A DNA stretch of 60,568 nucleotides, from positions 1-60,568 of the forward strand of contig JAAXXD010000005.1 in the NCBI GenBank assembly GCA_013334655.1. The letters are read 5' to 3'. This DNA is from Chlorobaculum sp. Lineage in GTDB: Bacteria; Bacteroidota; Chlorobiia; Chlorobiales; Chlorobiaceae. The notes below the pieces were generated by a model that saw nothing but the letters and a program-made list of their open reading frames with translations, was not told the DNA's origin and did not search any database. The first letter of the stretch is position 1. Each line of letters begins with the position of its first letter. This document shows, one piece after another, positions 28,422 to 39,100 of the stretch. A program made the translations under genes and the position numbers.

Positions 28422-29120
28422 ATGGAAAGGGAAAACGCGATTGCATCCGGTTCATCGACGCTGAACGAGCGCCTCAAACTCGCCTTCGGTCTGACGGCCC
28501 TCATCTGGATCACCGGCCTGGTCGGTCACTTCACGCCGCTGCTCGAATGGCCCGCGCTGGCGCTCTACGTGATTGGCGGCATCGGCGTCGTCATCTGGCG
28601 CGGCACGAGTAAAAGCGAGTGGGCGGAGATGTACCTCGCGGGCGGCGATCTGAAGAAATCGCTCAAGTGGGGCGGTATCGCGGGCGGAATCCTCTTCTGC
28701 ATGGACGTGTTTAACACGGTCATGTGGTACAAGAGCGGCAAGCCGCCGATGATGGATATGCAGGGCATTCTCGTGAACATGAACTTTCTCTACTTCTTCC
28801 CGGTACTCGTGCTTGCCGAGGAGTTCCTGTGGCGCGGTCTGATGCTCTCCTCTATGGTCGAGAAGGGCGTCAATCCTCATCTGAGCGTTTTCGTGACCGC
28901 CATGTGCTATGTGCTGAATCACTACGCCGTCGCGCCCGTCGGTATGCAGGAGCGCGGACTCATGGCCATGATGGCTTTTCCGATTGGTATACTTGGCGGT
29001 TATATTTCGCTCAAGTCGAAAAATGTCTGGGGCAGTGTGCTGGTGCACATGATTACCATGTTCTCGATGATCCTGGATCTTTTCGTCATACCGAATCTCG
29101 TTTACTCATACATGCACTGA
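28422..29120 (+). CDS. CPBP-family intramembrane metalloprotease (CAAX/Abi)
   Basis: 232 residues, about six to seven membrane segments. The three CPBP motifs are present: AEEFLWRGLML (EExxxR), a VLNHYAV histidine, and the late VLVHMITMF histidine, expected to bind zinc in the membrane. Bacterial members process or modify small peptides or act in immunity, but the substrate is unknown. It follows queC by 30 bases and precedes trpA by 8, suggesting one transcript. Confidence 0.8.
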   Translation: MERENAIASGSSTLNERLKLAFGLTALIWITGLVGHFTPLLEWPALALYVIGGIGVVIWRGTSKSEWAEMYLAGGDLKKSLKWGGIAGGILFCMDVFNTVMWYKSGKPPMMDMQGILVNMNFLYFFPVLVLAEEFLWRGLMLSSMVEKGVNPHLSVFVTAMCYVLNHYAVAPVGMQERGLMAMMAFPIGILGGYISLKSKNVWGSVLVHMITMFSMILDLFVIPNLVYSYMH

Positions 29121-29128
29121 CAAAGCCC

Positions 29129-29932
29129 ATGCCTGAAAACCGAATTACCCGGCTGGTGAAGCAGCAGAAAAAGCTGCTCATCGCCTACTATATGCCTGAA
29201 TTTCCTGTGCCGGGTGCGACTTTGCCCGTGCTCGAAGCGTTGCAGGAGAGCGGAGCCGACCTCATCGAGCTTGGAATGCCCTATTCCGATCCCATCGGCG
29301 ACGGGCCGGTGATCCAGGACGCGGCGCACAAGGCGATCAGCCACGGCGTGCATGTCGGCAGTATCTTCGAAATGGTCAGAAAAGCGCGCAATGGCGACGG
29401 CTGCAAGAAGATCACCACGCCGATACTGCTCATGGGCTACAGCAATCCGCTTATCGCTTACGGCGGCGACTGCTTCATGGATGACGCGGTGAAGGCAGGC
29501 GTGGACGGCCTGTTGATTCCCGATCTGCCGCCCGAGGAGTCGGAGGATTTTCTCGAACGCGCCAAACACTTCGGCCTTTCGGTGATCTACCTCATCTCGC
29601 CGGTCACGCCGCCCGAAAGGATCGCGCTCATCGACAGCATGTCCACCGACTTCTCCTACTGCATCGCGGTCAACGCCACCACCGGCACGGGTAAGCTCGA
29701 CAGTGCTGACATGGATGAGAAAATCGCCGAGTACCTCCACCGTGTTCGCCAGCACGCCAGGAAGAAGTTCGTGGTCGGCTTCGGCATCAAGGATCGCGAG
29801 CGCGTCCGCAAGATGTGGGAACTTGCCGACGGCGCGGTGGTCGGCTCGGCGCTCCTGCAACACGTAGCCACCGCAACAACGCCGGAACAGACCGCCGAGA
29901 TGGCCGCCGATTTCTGGAAGTCGCTGCGGTGA
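29129..29932 (+). CDS. trpA: tryptophan synthase alpha subunit
   Basis: 267 residues from ATG 29129. Splits indole-3-glycerol phosphate to indole for the beta subunit. LIELGMPYSDPIGDGPVIQ holds the catalytic Glu and Asp; GLLIPDLPPEE and VVGFGIKDRE, then GAVVGSALLQ bind the phosphate. No trpB is adjacent: it is downstream of an unrelated CPBP gene, so the trp genes are at least partly dispersed. Confidence 0.93.
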   Translation: MPENRITRLVKQQKKLLIAYYMPEFPVPGATLPVLEALQESGADLIELGMPYSDPIGDGPVIQDAAHKAISHGVHVGSIFEMVRKARNGDGCKKITTPILLMGYSNPLIAYGGDCFMDDAVKAGVDGLLIPDLPPEESEDFLERAKHFGLSVIYLISPVTPPERIALIDSMSTDFSYCIAVNATTGTGKLDSADMDEKIAEYLHRVRQHARKKFVVGFGIKDRERVRKMWELADGAVVGSALLQHVATATTPEQTAEMAADFWKSLR

Positions 29933-29959
29933 ACCGCGCGGCGGAGGATCATCGTTGAA

Positions 29960-29984
29960 GGGCGGGCATGAAACCCGCCCCTAC
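29960..29984. repeat. GGGCGGG hairpin repeat, copy 1
   Basis: GGGCGGG (29960-29966) pairs with CCCGCCC (29974-29980), followed by CTAC. A related copy is at 48504. It lies just after trpA and might stop transcription weakly, but has no T run. Confidence 0.7.
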
Positions 29985-30047
29985 AGAAGATAATGACACG
30001 CCGAATGCCGAATCATCCGCGGTGTTGACCATCCTAATCGCCTGACC

Positions 30048-31106
30048 ATGCAAGCTTCGAGCAAAACCGCTCCGGCGGTGACGGTCATCATTCCGCATCT
30101 CAGGAATCGCCCGATGCTCGAAGCCTGCCTCGACGCTCTTCGCAAAACTTCTTTCACCGACTTCGCTGTTCTCGTCGTCGATAACGGCGGCGAGGATTCC
30201 GATCTCACCGGCATCGAACACGCCCACCCGGACATCTCGGTGCTTCGTCTGTTCACAAACACCGGATATGCAGGAGGCTGCAACGAGGGACTCAAACTCG
30301 CAAAATCCCCATATATCGTTTTCCTGAACGACGATACCGTTGTCGAACCGGAGTGGCTGGGCTTTCTCGTCGAAGCGGCGGAACGTGACCCGGCGGTTGG
30401 AGCGTTGCAGCCGAAGATTCTCTCGCTGCCGGAGCGTCGCAGAGGTCGGCGCGTGTTCGACTATGCCGGAGCAGCGGGCGGGCTGATCGACCGGCTCGGC
30501 TATCCGTTCTGCCTCGGCAGGAGCTTCGGCGGGCGGGAGGAGGACTGCGGGCAGTACGACCAGCCGCAGGAGATTTTCTGGGCATCGGGCGTGGCGCTCT
30601 TGGCCCGGCGGGAGCTGGTCGAGCGTCTCGGGGGATTCGAGGAGAGCTTTTTCATGCACATGGAGGAGATCGATCTTTGCTGGCGCATGTTGCTGGCGGG
30701 ATTCAAAGTACGCTCCATGCCGCAATCGGTGGTTTGGCACGAGGGCGGGGCGTCGTTGCAGGAGGGTTCGCCGCTGAAAATTTACTACAACCACCGCAAC
30801 GCCTTGCTCACGCTGCTGCGCAACAGAAGCGCCGTGCCGCTCATTCTGGCGCTTCCACTACGCCTGATGCTCGAAGTAGCGGCGATGCTCTTCTATCTCG
30901 CGAGTGGAAAGGAGGGCGTTGCGCGAGCCGTGCAGGTGGTGCGGGCCTTCATCGATGTGCTGCGGATGTTGCCAGAGGCGCTTCATCAGCGGCGCACGAT
31001 TCAGCGGACGCGAACCGTCAGCGACCGGCAGCTTTTCCGCGATGCGCCGCTCTCGATCTTGCTGCCGCGCCGCCCGGCTCAGCCGTTGGCCCGCGACTCG
31101 CAGTAG
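30048..31106 (+). CDS. GT2-family glycosyltransferase (rhamnosyltransferase-like)
   Basis: 352 residues. The GT-A fold opens with VTVIIPHLRN, the sugar-nucleotide site is VVDNGGEDSDL and FLNDDTVVEPEWL (metal-binding Asp pair), and GGFEESFFMHMEEIDLCWR carries the catalytic region typical of dTDP-rhamnose transferases such as WbbL. A hydrophobic C-terminal segment (about 265-290) may attach it to the membrane. It probably adds a sugar to a cell-envelope polysaccharide. It ends within the convergent gene, overlapping it by 28 bases. Confidence 0.85.
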   Translation: MQASSKTAPAVTVIIPHLRNRPMLEACLDALRKTSFTDFAVLVVDNGGEDSDLTGIEHAHPDISVLRLFTNTGYAGGCNEGLKLAKSPYIVFLNDDTVVEPEWLGFLVEAAERDPAVGALQPKILSLPERRRGRRVFDYAGAAGGLIDRLGYPFCLGRSFGGREEDCGQYDQPQEIFWASGVALLARRELVERLGGFEESFFMHMEEIDLCWRMLLAGFKVRSMPQSVVWHEGGASLQEGSPLKIYYNHRNALLTLLRNRSAVPLILALPLRLMLEVAAMLFYLASGKEGVARAVQVVRAFIDVLRMLPEALHQRRTIQRTRTVSDRQLFRDAPLSILLPRRPAQPLARDSQ

Positions 31107-31612
31107 CTGCGGATCGCTTTCAGAATGGTCGGCAAATCCTGGCTCTGCACGAAGCTCACCAGAAACTGCGGCGCGAAAAAATCCGGCTTGATCTCCGCCT
31201 GGTAGGTCAACAGCGTTGCGTGACCGTTTTTGCCATCGACCGCTTCGAGCCGCCACTCACCCTCATAAACCTGGAAGTCCCCGCCGATCTGCGAGAAGTA
31301 GAGGTGCTCGGGATAGACCTCCTCGACCTTGAGCGTGAAATTCACCGTCTTTTCGAAGATGAAAATGCCCGACTTGCCCGACTGAGCGATAATCTTCGTC
31401 TGGTTGTTGCTCTCCAGTAATCGGCTCGACACCACCTTGGGCATCGTTTCGTGGAGGTGGTCGTAATCGGTCAGCATCCGCCACACAACCGGCGGCTCCG
31501 CCTCGATGAAGACGCTGCCGCTCGCGCCGATTACCCCATCCGGCAGCCAGTCGAGATCGATGAGAATCTCGCCCTGCATAATTCTCGCGCGTTTTTCCGG
31601 AGTGATTGTCAT
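31079..31612 (-). CDS. START/SRPBCC-domain protein (polyketide cyclase-like)
   Basis: 177 residues. SGSVFIEAEPPVVWRMLTDY (about 31-50) and VVSSRLLESN are the start of a SRPBCC helix-grip fold, a hydrophobic-ligand pocket; LTYQAEIKPDFFAP and the long C-terminal helix complete it. Such proteins bind lipids, quinones or pigments, but no substrate can be named. Tail-to-tail overlap of 28 bases with the glycosyltransferase. Confidence 0.75.
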   Translation of the reverse strand: MTITPEKRARIMQGEILIDLDWLPDGVIGASGSVFIEAEPPVVWRMLTDYDHLHETMPKVVSSRLLESNNQTKIIAQSGKSGIFIFEKTVNFTLKVEEVYPEHLYFSQIGGDFQVYEGEWRLEAVDGKNGHATLLTYQAEIKPDFFAPQFLVSFVQSQDLPTILKAIRSYCESRANG

Positions 31613-31686
31613 GGCTGAACAGGTTTGGTTGCGACGCGGTTTCTTTCAATGTAGGTCACGCATCCTTCAGGCGCAAAGAATTGGGA

Positions 31687-32346
31687 CTATTCGCAGGCGC
31701 TCTCCATTCGTTCGCGACGCAGGGTTGTCTGAACGACATCTGCGAACCGGGTCAGGCCGCTGACGGTGGCGGCAGGCTGGAATTCCCAGGGATCGAAAAC
31801 CGCGTCGCTGGATCGCCAAACCCACAGCGAGTTTATGCCGACGGCGTGCGTGCCGGTGACATCGAAGGGATTCTGCGAGATGAGGCAGGTGCGTTCAGGC
31901 AGGCTCTCCGCTCGCTTCATGAAATGTCGATAGACTGCCGGTTCGGGTTTGAACGAACGGATTTCTTCGACGCTGACACAATCGATAAAGAATGCCCTGA
32001 TACCGGCATGATCGAGCAGCGATTCGACATCGCAAGCGAGTCCGTTCGAGAAGGAGAACAACCTGAATCTCGCATCACGGGCACGTTCGAGGCCATGCAC
32101 GACATACGGAAAAGCCGGAAGCCTGCCTTAGCCATCGAGCAGTTTCCGGCGCTGACTTTCGGTAAGCTCGACCTGAAACGACTCGCACGCAAACTTGAGC
32201 GCCTGCGCGGTACATTCGCTGAATGGGCAATAGCGCCGCCTCAACTCTCGCCGGAACGAATGCTTGAGCTGCTTCTGTCGCCAGAGTTTCGACAGCGCCT
32301 CAGCCCGTTTGCCCGCAAAAGCTTCGAGGATTGACGTGGCCCTCAC
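31687..32346 (-). pseudogene. haloacid dehalogenase type II, inactivated
   Basis: Reading 32346 to 31687 in one frame gives a HAD type II protein: SKLWRQKQLKHSF, FSECTAQALKFACES, SFSNGLACDVESLLDHAGI, SVEEIRSFKPEPAVYRHFM, SQNPFDVTGTHAVGI. Two defects show it is dead. A TAA at 32128-32130 interrupts the frame after LLDG. The N-terminal DxYGT nucleophile segment is missing, replaced by sequence of no HAD likeness. The catalytic Asp is therefore absent even with readthrough. Confidence 0.78.
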
Positions 32347-32891
32347 CCAATAGACAAAATGGGTGGGGGAGTCGAATCCGCCATTGGATGGCAGTGGGGC
32401 AAATCCGTCATCAGCTACCGATGAGGTTCGTCAGAACTATAACAACTTGTAGTACTATTATGGATGGTTAACCGAGAACGGTCGGTGCTTGCGCATGAGT
32501 CTGCTGAGATTCGTGCACGTTGGCGGGCTTGACGTTCGCCTCATTTGGCGAGCATTGTCGAACCGATGCTGTATCGTCAATGATGTTGCATTGGCAAGAG
32601 TTTGCGTGTTGGCAAGTGTATCGGAGAGAGGGGCCTGGGAGCAGCGCTCGACCAGCGCATGACGCTTTTTACAGGCGCTTTTCAGAAAAAGAGTTGTATA
32701 TCTGATAGAAGTTATCTTGTGACTTGTTCCAAGAATTGTCTTATTTATGGTATTTTGCTACAAAAAAAACGATAGCATCGGTGACGATGCTTTGGTTGCA
32801 TGTTGCGTACTTCTGTGTTTCTTGAGTAACGCTTGATGGGATATGAATAAAATACTTCAGCTCAGGCGAACAGACCCGTAACACAGCGTAC
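32347..32891. other. 545-bp intergenic region
   Basis: Lies between the dead dehalogenase and the kinase gene. No credible gene, RNA or terminator was seen. It presumably holds the promoter of the kinase–regulator pair. Confidence 0.5.
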
Positions 32892-35318
32892 ATGCAGCTT
32901 TTTATCAGGCGCTCAAACCGCTTTTTTTCGATGCCGACAAGTAACTACATCAGCAGCGAGGCCGCAGACAACGATCAGCCAACCCTGTTTTCGTTACTTG
33001 AATCGCTTCCCGATCCGGCAATCATCATAATGCCGGATGGCCGGATTCTTGCAATCAATACGCGGTTTGCCTCGATGTTCGGAACGACTTCGCAATCGTG
33101 GCTCGATCACGCTGCAGACGAGCTGTTCGGCGCGGACCTCCGTTTTGCGCCACTTGCCGGATTTCTTCAAAAAGAGCTTGCCGTGGAACTCTCCTTCGCA
33201 AAGCGTATTTCGTTCGAGGTGGGGCGCGAAGCCTGGAAAGCGACGCTGAGTCCGATTCGTTCTGCTTCGGGAGCCGTGATGAGTTTGCTGGTTTCTCTTC
33301 AGGATATTTCCGAATACGCGGAAGCTGAAAAAAAGCTTCGGGTCGAGGGTGAATCGGGAAATACTCTCATGGATGGCGAGCCTTACCTGCTGTCGAACGG
33401 CATGGAGAGCGGCGAAAGCGGGAGGTTCCATGAGTGTTTGCGCGCGTGTCAGGAAAAACTTTTCGTGGCGCTGCATGGAACTCTTGGGGCCATCTGGGAG
33501 TGGGATATCAAAACCGACAGGTTCTTCTGGTCCGATCAGATATGGAAGCTCTACGGACTCGAACCGCAAGGCGACATTTCGTCGCACATACTCTGCGGAA
33601 CGAACGTCCATCCCGAAGATCGCGATCTGACCTTCCAGACCATCATATCGGCCTCGAAGCGGCAGACCGATTTCAGCATCGAGTACCGCGTCTGCCATTC
33701 CGACGGCTCCGTTCACTGGCTGATGTGCCTTGGCGTGCCGTTGCAAGCATCCGGTAAAGAGCCTGGCAGCTATTTCGGGATGATCATGGATATTACCGAG
33801 CGCAGGCGGACGGAACAGGAGCGCCGGAAAAGCCAGAATCAGCTCAACCTGGTGATCGAACAGGGCGATATCGGCCTCTGGACTGTCGATCTGAGGGATT
33901 CGAGCGCACGGCGCTCGTTGCACTACGCCCGAATTTTCGGCTACGATTCGGTCGATGGCGACTGGTCGCTGGAGGCGTTTGTCGATCATGTCGTTCCGGA
34001 GGAGCGCGAAACGATCCGCGAAACGATCACGCAATACTGCAAAAAGCATCTGAGCCACACCTTCGAGTGCAGGATTCATACCGCCGATAACCGGTTACGA
34101 TGGATTTTGGTTTTCGGCACTTTCAATTACGATACGAGCACCCGAACCTATTATCTCTCCGGCATTGTCCAGGACATTTCCGTCAGAAAGCAGGCCGAGC
34201 AGCTCCTCAGGGAGAGCGAGCAGAAGTTCAGGAACATCTTCGAATTTTCGTCGGTCGCCATCGGCATCAGCGACGACCGGGCGGGGACGCTGCTCGATGT
34301 CAACGCTTCCTGGCTCAGACTGTTCGGCTATTTGAGAGATGAGGTGATCGGCAAAAAACTCGGCGAGCTGGGAATTTATCTCGACACTGAAGATCACGGC
34401 AACATCATGCGCGCTCTTCGGGAGCATGGCCGGGTTTCGAACCGGCAGCTCGAACTGAAGAACCGCGAGGGCAAGACGATCACCGTGCTCTTCTCCGCTG
34501 AATCGATCACCATCGCCGGTCAGGGCAATGTGCTGCTGATGATGAGCGACATTACCGTTCTGGAGCTTCAGCAGGCAAGCATCAACCAGCTCGAACGAGC
34601 CGTGGCCGAAAGGACGGAGCAGCTGCAGAATGAGGTGGTGCGCCTGAACCGTTTTCTCAGCATGATCTCCCATGAGCACCGCACGCCGTTGGCGATCATC
34701 AGCGGCAATCTCGACCTGATTCGGCTCAAACATAAAAATGGCAATTGTAACTACGAGCGGGAGACGAACAAAATCAAGCAGGCGATTGACCGGCTGGTGA
34801 AGGTGATGGAGATTTCGATTCAGGAGAGCCGCCATCAGGAGTCGAGCGAAGAGCTGGTCGTGACCGATTTTCAGCTCGAACCGGCGATTCTTTCGCAAGT
34901 AGAGGCGTTCCGTTCGATGTGGCCTGAGCGAACGATTCACTATGCCTCCTGCCATCTCGAAGGGGGCGAAATCCTCGGAGCGCCGGGGCAGTTCGGCATG
35001 GCGATTTTCAACCTGCTCGACAATGCCCGAAAATACTCTCCGCCGGAATCACCCATCGACCTCGTGGCCCGCGTCGAAAACGGCGAGGCGATCATCACGA
35101 TTCGAAACGATGGCAAAAGCATTTCCAGCGCCGAAAGCGGCGAGCTGTTCGAGAAGTACCGGCGGGGGAGCAATGCGGCCAATACCGGCGGCGCGGGGAT
35201 CGGCTTGTGGCTGGTCAAGGATATCGTCGAGCGCCATCACGGCTCGGTCACGCTGCATGGAACCGACTCAGGCGTCGAAGCCGTGATCATTTTGCCTTTG
35301 GCCGGAAGCGAAGTTTGA
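32892..35318 (+). CDS. multi-PAS sensor histidine kinase
   Basis: 808 residues, no membrane segment, so a cytoplasmic sensor. About four PAS/PAC modules occur (roughly 30-145, 190-310, 320-435, 445-560), the second starting GAIWEWDIKTDRF. The HisKA phosphoacceptor is His594 in SHEHRTPLAII. The ATPase N box is NLLDNARKYSP and the G boxes GAGIGLWLVKDI. ATG 32892 is used; ATG 32931 (MPTSNY) is possible. The OmpR-type regulator begins 39 bases after its stop and is its likely partner. Confidence 0.88.
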   Translation: MQLFIRRSNRFFSMPTSNYISSEAADNDQPTLFSLLESLPDPAIIIMPDGRILAINTRFASMFGTTSQSWLDHAADELFGADLRFAPLAGFLQKELAVELSFAKRISFEVGREAWKATLSPIRSASGAVMSLLVSLQDISEYAEAEKKLRVEGESGNTLMDGEPYLLSNGMESGESGRFHECLRACQEKLFVALHGTLGAIWEWDIKTDRFFWSDQIWKLYGLEPQGDISSHILCGTNVHPEDRDLTFQTIISASKRQTDFSIEYRVCHSDGSVHWLMCLGVPLQASGKEPGSYFGMIMDITERRRTEQERRKSQNQLNLVIEQGDIGLWTVDLRDSSARRSLHYARIFGYDSVDGDWSLEAFVDHVVPEERETIRETITQYCKKHLSHTFECRIHTADNRLRWILVFGTFNYDTSTRTYYLSGIVQDISVRKQAEQLLRESEQKFRNIFEFSSVAIGISDDRAGTLLDVNASWLRLFGYLRDEVIGKKLGELGIYLDTEDHGNIMRALREHGRVSNRQLELKNREGKTITVLFSAESITIAGQGNVLLMMSDITVLELQQASINQLERAVAERTEQLQNEVVRLNRFLSMISHEHRTPLAIISGNLDLIRLKHKNGNCNYERETNKIKQAIDRLVKVMEISIQESRHQESSEELVVTDFQLEPAILSQVEAFRSMWPERTIHYASCHLEGGEILGAPGQFGMAIFNLLDNARKYSPPESPIDLVARVENGEAIITIRNDGKSISSAESGELFEKYRRGSNAANTGGAGIGLWLVKDIVERHHGSVTLHGTDSGVEAVIILPLAGSEV

Positions 35319-35357
35319 GTTAATTATTCGACAAAGTCTTTCTTTAACCGATTCTCC

Positions 35358-36092
35358 ATGGCTGATCATTACAAAATTATCGTTGTCGAGGATGACCGTG
35401 ATTTCCGTGAAAGCATGGTGGAATATCTCTCGCTTGCCGGTTTTGACGTTACCGGAATCTCATCCGCGCTTGAGTTTTACAACAGCATAACCAGGCAGCA
35501 GTACCGGATCGCGGTGCTGGATATCGGGTTGCCCGACCAGAACGGTCTGGTGCTTGCCGAGTTTATCCGCAAGAACACCGACATGCGCATCGTGATGCTG
35601 ACGGCCCAGACCTCGCTCGAAAGCAAAATCACAGCGTATCGCTCCGGAGCTGATGTGTATCTCGTCAAGCCGATCGATTTCGCAGAGCTTGTGGCCTCGA
35701 TTCAAAGCCTCTTCGGGCGGATCAATGTCGATGCGGAGCCGGTGGTTCAGGAGCGGCCTCAATCGGAGGCACCGCCACAGAGGGCGAGCGAGACTGGCTG
35801 GTCGTTGCTGCGCCATGAGTGTGGTCTGCTCGCGCCGCAGGGAAGCAAGGTTTCACTTACCTCGAAGGAGTTCGATCTTCTGGAAAAACTGGCCGCCACG
35901 CCAAACGAGGTCGTCGAGCGGCAGGCGCTGCTGCAAACCTTGGCTTACGACAATGACGAACTCGGCAACAAGGCGCTCGACGCGCTGATTCACCGGTTGC
36001 GGCGCAAAAAGGATGAGCTTGAACTGCGCATTCCGCTGAAAACCATCCACGGCGTCGGCTACTCCTTTGCCAGGCCTATCGTGATCGTCTGA
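35358..36092 (+). CDS. OmpR/PhoB-family response regulator
   Basis: 244 residues. Receiver domain 1-120 with the acidic pocket VVEDDRD, phosphoacceptor D55 in VLDIGLPDQNG, and the conserved Lys in LVKPID. The C-terminal winged helix (LTSKEFDLLEKLA, NKALDALIHRLRRK, IHGVGYSF) binds DNA. It is paired with the PAS kinase upstream. The linker (about 130-150) is rich in Pro, Glu and Gln. Confidence 0.9.
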   Translation: MADHYKIIVVEDDRDFRESMVEYLSLAGFDVTGISSALEFYNSITRQQYRIAVLDIGLPDQNGLVLAEFIRKNTDMRIVMLTAQTSLESKITAYRSGADVYLVKPIDFAELVASIQSLFGRINVDAEPVVQERPQSEAPPQRASETGWSLLRHECGLLAPQGSKVSLTSKEFDLLEKLAATPNEVVERQALLQTLAYDNDELGNKALDALIHRLRRKKDELELRIPLKTIHGVGYSFARPIVIV

Positions 36093-36177
36093 GCGTTTTT
36101 GTCGCGCATCCGTTTGCCATCACGCTGAAGCGTTGTCATAGCGTCGTCGCTGCGGACAACCCTTCGATTCTCCAGTG

Positions 36178-39100
36178 TTACAGTTGAGCCGATTCGCTCA
36201 TCACCTCCCTGATCGCTTCGGCGAGCTCGTTCAGCCGCACCGGTTTTTTCAGCAGCTTGCGAAGGCCATAACGGCTGAGCGAGGCAGGGTTGTCGATTGC
36301 TTTGCCATATCCGGTCATCAGGATCATCTTGAGCCGGGGATTCATCATGTGCAGTTTTCGCGCCAGTTCGATGCCGGTCATTTCCGGCATGGTGAGATCG
36401 GTGATCACCAGGTCGAAGGCGTTCGGATCTTTGGTGAACTCGGTCAGCGCCTCGATGGGCGAGTTCAGGGCGATGATATTGAAGCCGAGATGGCCTATCA
36501 TGACGCGCATCACCTCGGTCGCGGCCAGTTCGTCGTCGACAAAAAGCACCCGGGCTTTGTTCTGTTTTTCGCCGGGTTCGAAATCGCTGTTCAGGCTCGT
36601 TGCTTCCTGGTCGATCACGGGCAGAAAGACCCGGAAGTTGCTTCCTGCGCCGGGTTCGCTCTCGACCATGATGTCGCCATCGCAGCCGGTCACGATGCCG
36701 TGAACCACCGAAAGCCCGAGTCCGGTGCCTTTGTTGACCGGCTTGGTCGTGAAGAACGGCTCGAACACGCGCTCCATCGTCTCCTCATCCATGCCGAGAC
36801 CGGTATCCGTGATGCTGAGCTGAACGTATCGCCTGGCTTTGAGGCGCGGGAGTTTTTTATGAAACTCGCTTTCCGGCTCCACTTCGCCAAGCTCGATGGT
36901 GATTTTGCCTCCTGATTCCATCATCGCATGGAAGGCGTTGGTGCAGAGGTTGACGATGACCTGATGGAGCTGAGACGGATCGGCCAGCACGTTGCCGCAC
37001 TTCGCGAAACGGGTTTCGATAAAGATGGTTGACGGGATCGTCGGACGCAGCAGCTTCATGGCCTCTTCGACGACGGATTGCACATTGACCACCACAGACT
37101 CGGACTCCTCCGAGCGGCTGAAGGTCAGAATCTGCGAAACAAGGTTTTTCGCCCGCTCGGCGGCCTGCATGATCTGCTGGAAAAACTCGCGCGGCTTGCT
37201 CTCTTCCGGCATCAGAATGACGCCCATTTCCGCATAACCAAGGATCGGCGATAGAATGTTGTTGAAATCGTGAGCGATGCCGCCCGCAAGCGTGCCGATG
37301 GTTTCGAGCCGCTGGGTTTTCTGGAGGCTCGCCTGGAGCTGCTGATTATCCTCCTGGGCTTTGACCCTGTCGGTTACGTCAAACAGGATGCCATCGAGGC
37401 CCGCCAAAGAGCCGTCCTCCGAGAATACCGAGGTGCTTCGGTTCTCGACCCATTTGACGCCATTGCCCGGCAATGAAATCCTGAACACAATGGTCGTCGA
37501 GCTTGGCTTGAGGCGAAGCTGGTTGAAGGTATCGATCACCATCTGGCGTTCATCGGGGTGGACGAATGCAATGGCGTCGTCGAACATATTGATACTGTTC
37601 TTCTGCATCAGAATCTTCGACCAGTCTTGCGTGCCCTCCGACAGGAATCGAAGGCTGTTGTCTTCCGACAGATGATAGACCAGGCCGGGGATGTTGTTGA
37701 TGATGGAGCGGAACTCCTCGCTGACCCGCTTCTGCAGGGCGCTTTCACGCATGGCCGTTTCGGCCTGCTTCAGCTCGGTGAGATCGACCACCGTAGTGCG
37801 CATTCCGGCGAATTTTCCCTCTTTGCGCATGGGCAAGTTGTAGAGCAAGAGCGGCAAGCGGCGGCCATCTCTCATCACGATGGTATATTCGTTGCCTTTG
37901 GGGAGATAGCCCGGATCGAAGATTTTCTGCTGGTTGGCCACGACCAGTTCGAGATTTTCCGGCCAGCAGAAGCTGAACGCCGATATGCCGCTCTGAACCT
38001 CATCGGGAGAGACATCGAAAAACTCCATTCCCGAATGGTTGATATAGTTGACGTTTCCGCGAAGGTCGGTCTCGAACAGCGGCACAGGAAGGTGCTCGGT
38101 CAGCTCGCGGAACTTCCGCTCGCTTTCAACGAGCGCGGCCTGGTTTTTAAGGCGTTCGGCAACATTGCGGGATATGCCGAAGAGCACCGGTTTCCCATCC
38201 CAGGTGCCGTGCGTGATCTTTGTTTCCACAGGAATCTTCTCGCCCGATTTCGTGACGAGTGGAAGATCGCAGGCGCTTTCAGCGCCCGCAAGCATCTCCG
38301 CAACTCTTTTTTGCGCCTGCTCGCGAAGTTCCTTTGGATGAAGGTCGAGCACGTTCATTATCCGCAACTCGTCGAGCCAATAACCGAGAGCGTTGAGCGT
38401 CGTGGCGTTCGCGTCCAGAATAGAGCCATCTTCCGCGAGAATGAAGAGCATATCGTCGATGGACGCGAACAGGGTTTCGAGATTGTGGTTGACCGCGCTG
38501 ACCTGTTCTTCATGCCTCGCCTGCATGATCGCCGCGCCAACCTGCGACGCGACGGTTTCGAGCGCTTTGCGCGCATACTCCGGCACCCTGTCGAGCGTAT
38601 GGGAGCCGATGTTGAAGGTCGCGACAGGGTGATTTTTATTGAGTACGGTGAGTACCGCGAAACACCTGAGGCCTTCATTGCGCAGGAGCACTTTTAACCG
38701 GTCACTGAAGGCGGGGTTCTGGTCGCTGTACACGACATTGCCGGTGGTCGTGAGCTGGTATTCCGGGGTATCGTGCGTGAATCTTTTCATCTCGCTGGCA
38801 AGCTCGTCCGAAAGTCCTTCCCAGTGGGTGAGGTTCAGGCTGTCATCGTATTCATCGAGCAGATAGATGGCGCCGCTGTCCATTTCCGAAATCTCCATCG
38901 CGGTCTTGAGGCAGTGCTGTATGGTCTCCTCGAGCGACTGCGAGGCGCTCAGTTTCAGCGCCAGATCGAGTTCTCTCTGGATGAGCCGCTCGACCTGCTG
39001 GCGTAGCAGCGCGTTGGCGATGATGCCGCCAGCCAGCGAGAGGATCGATGCTGAACTGGCCGACCACTGCCGCTCTTCACGCACGGCGTCGAAGCCGATG

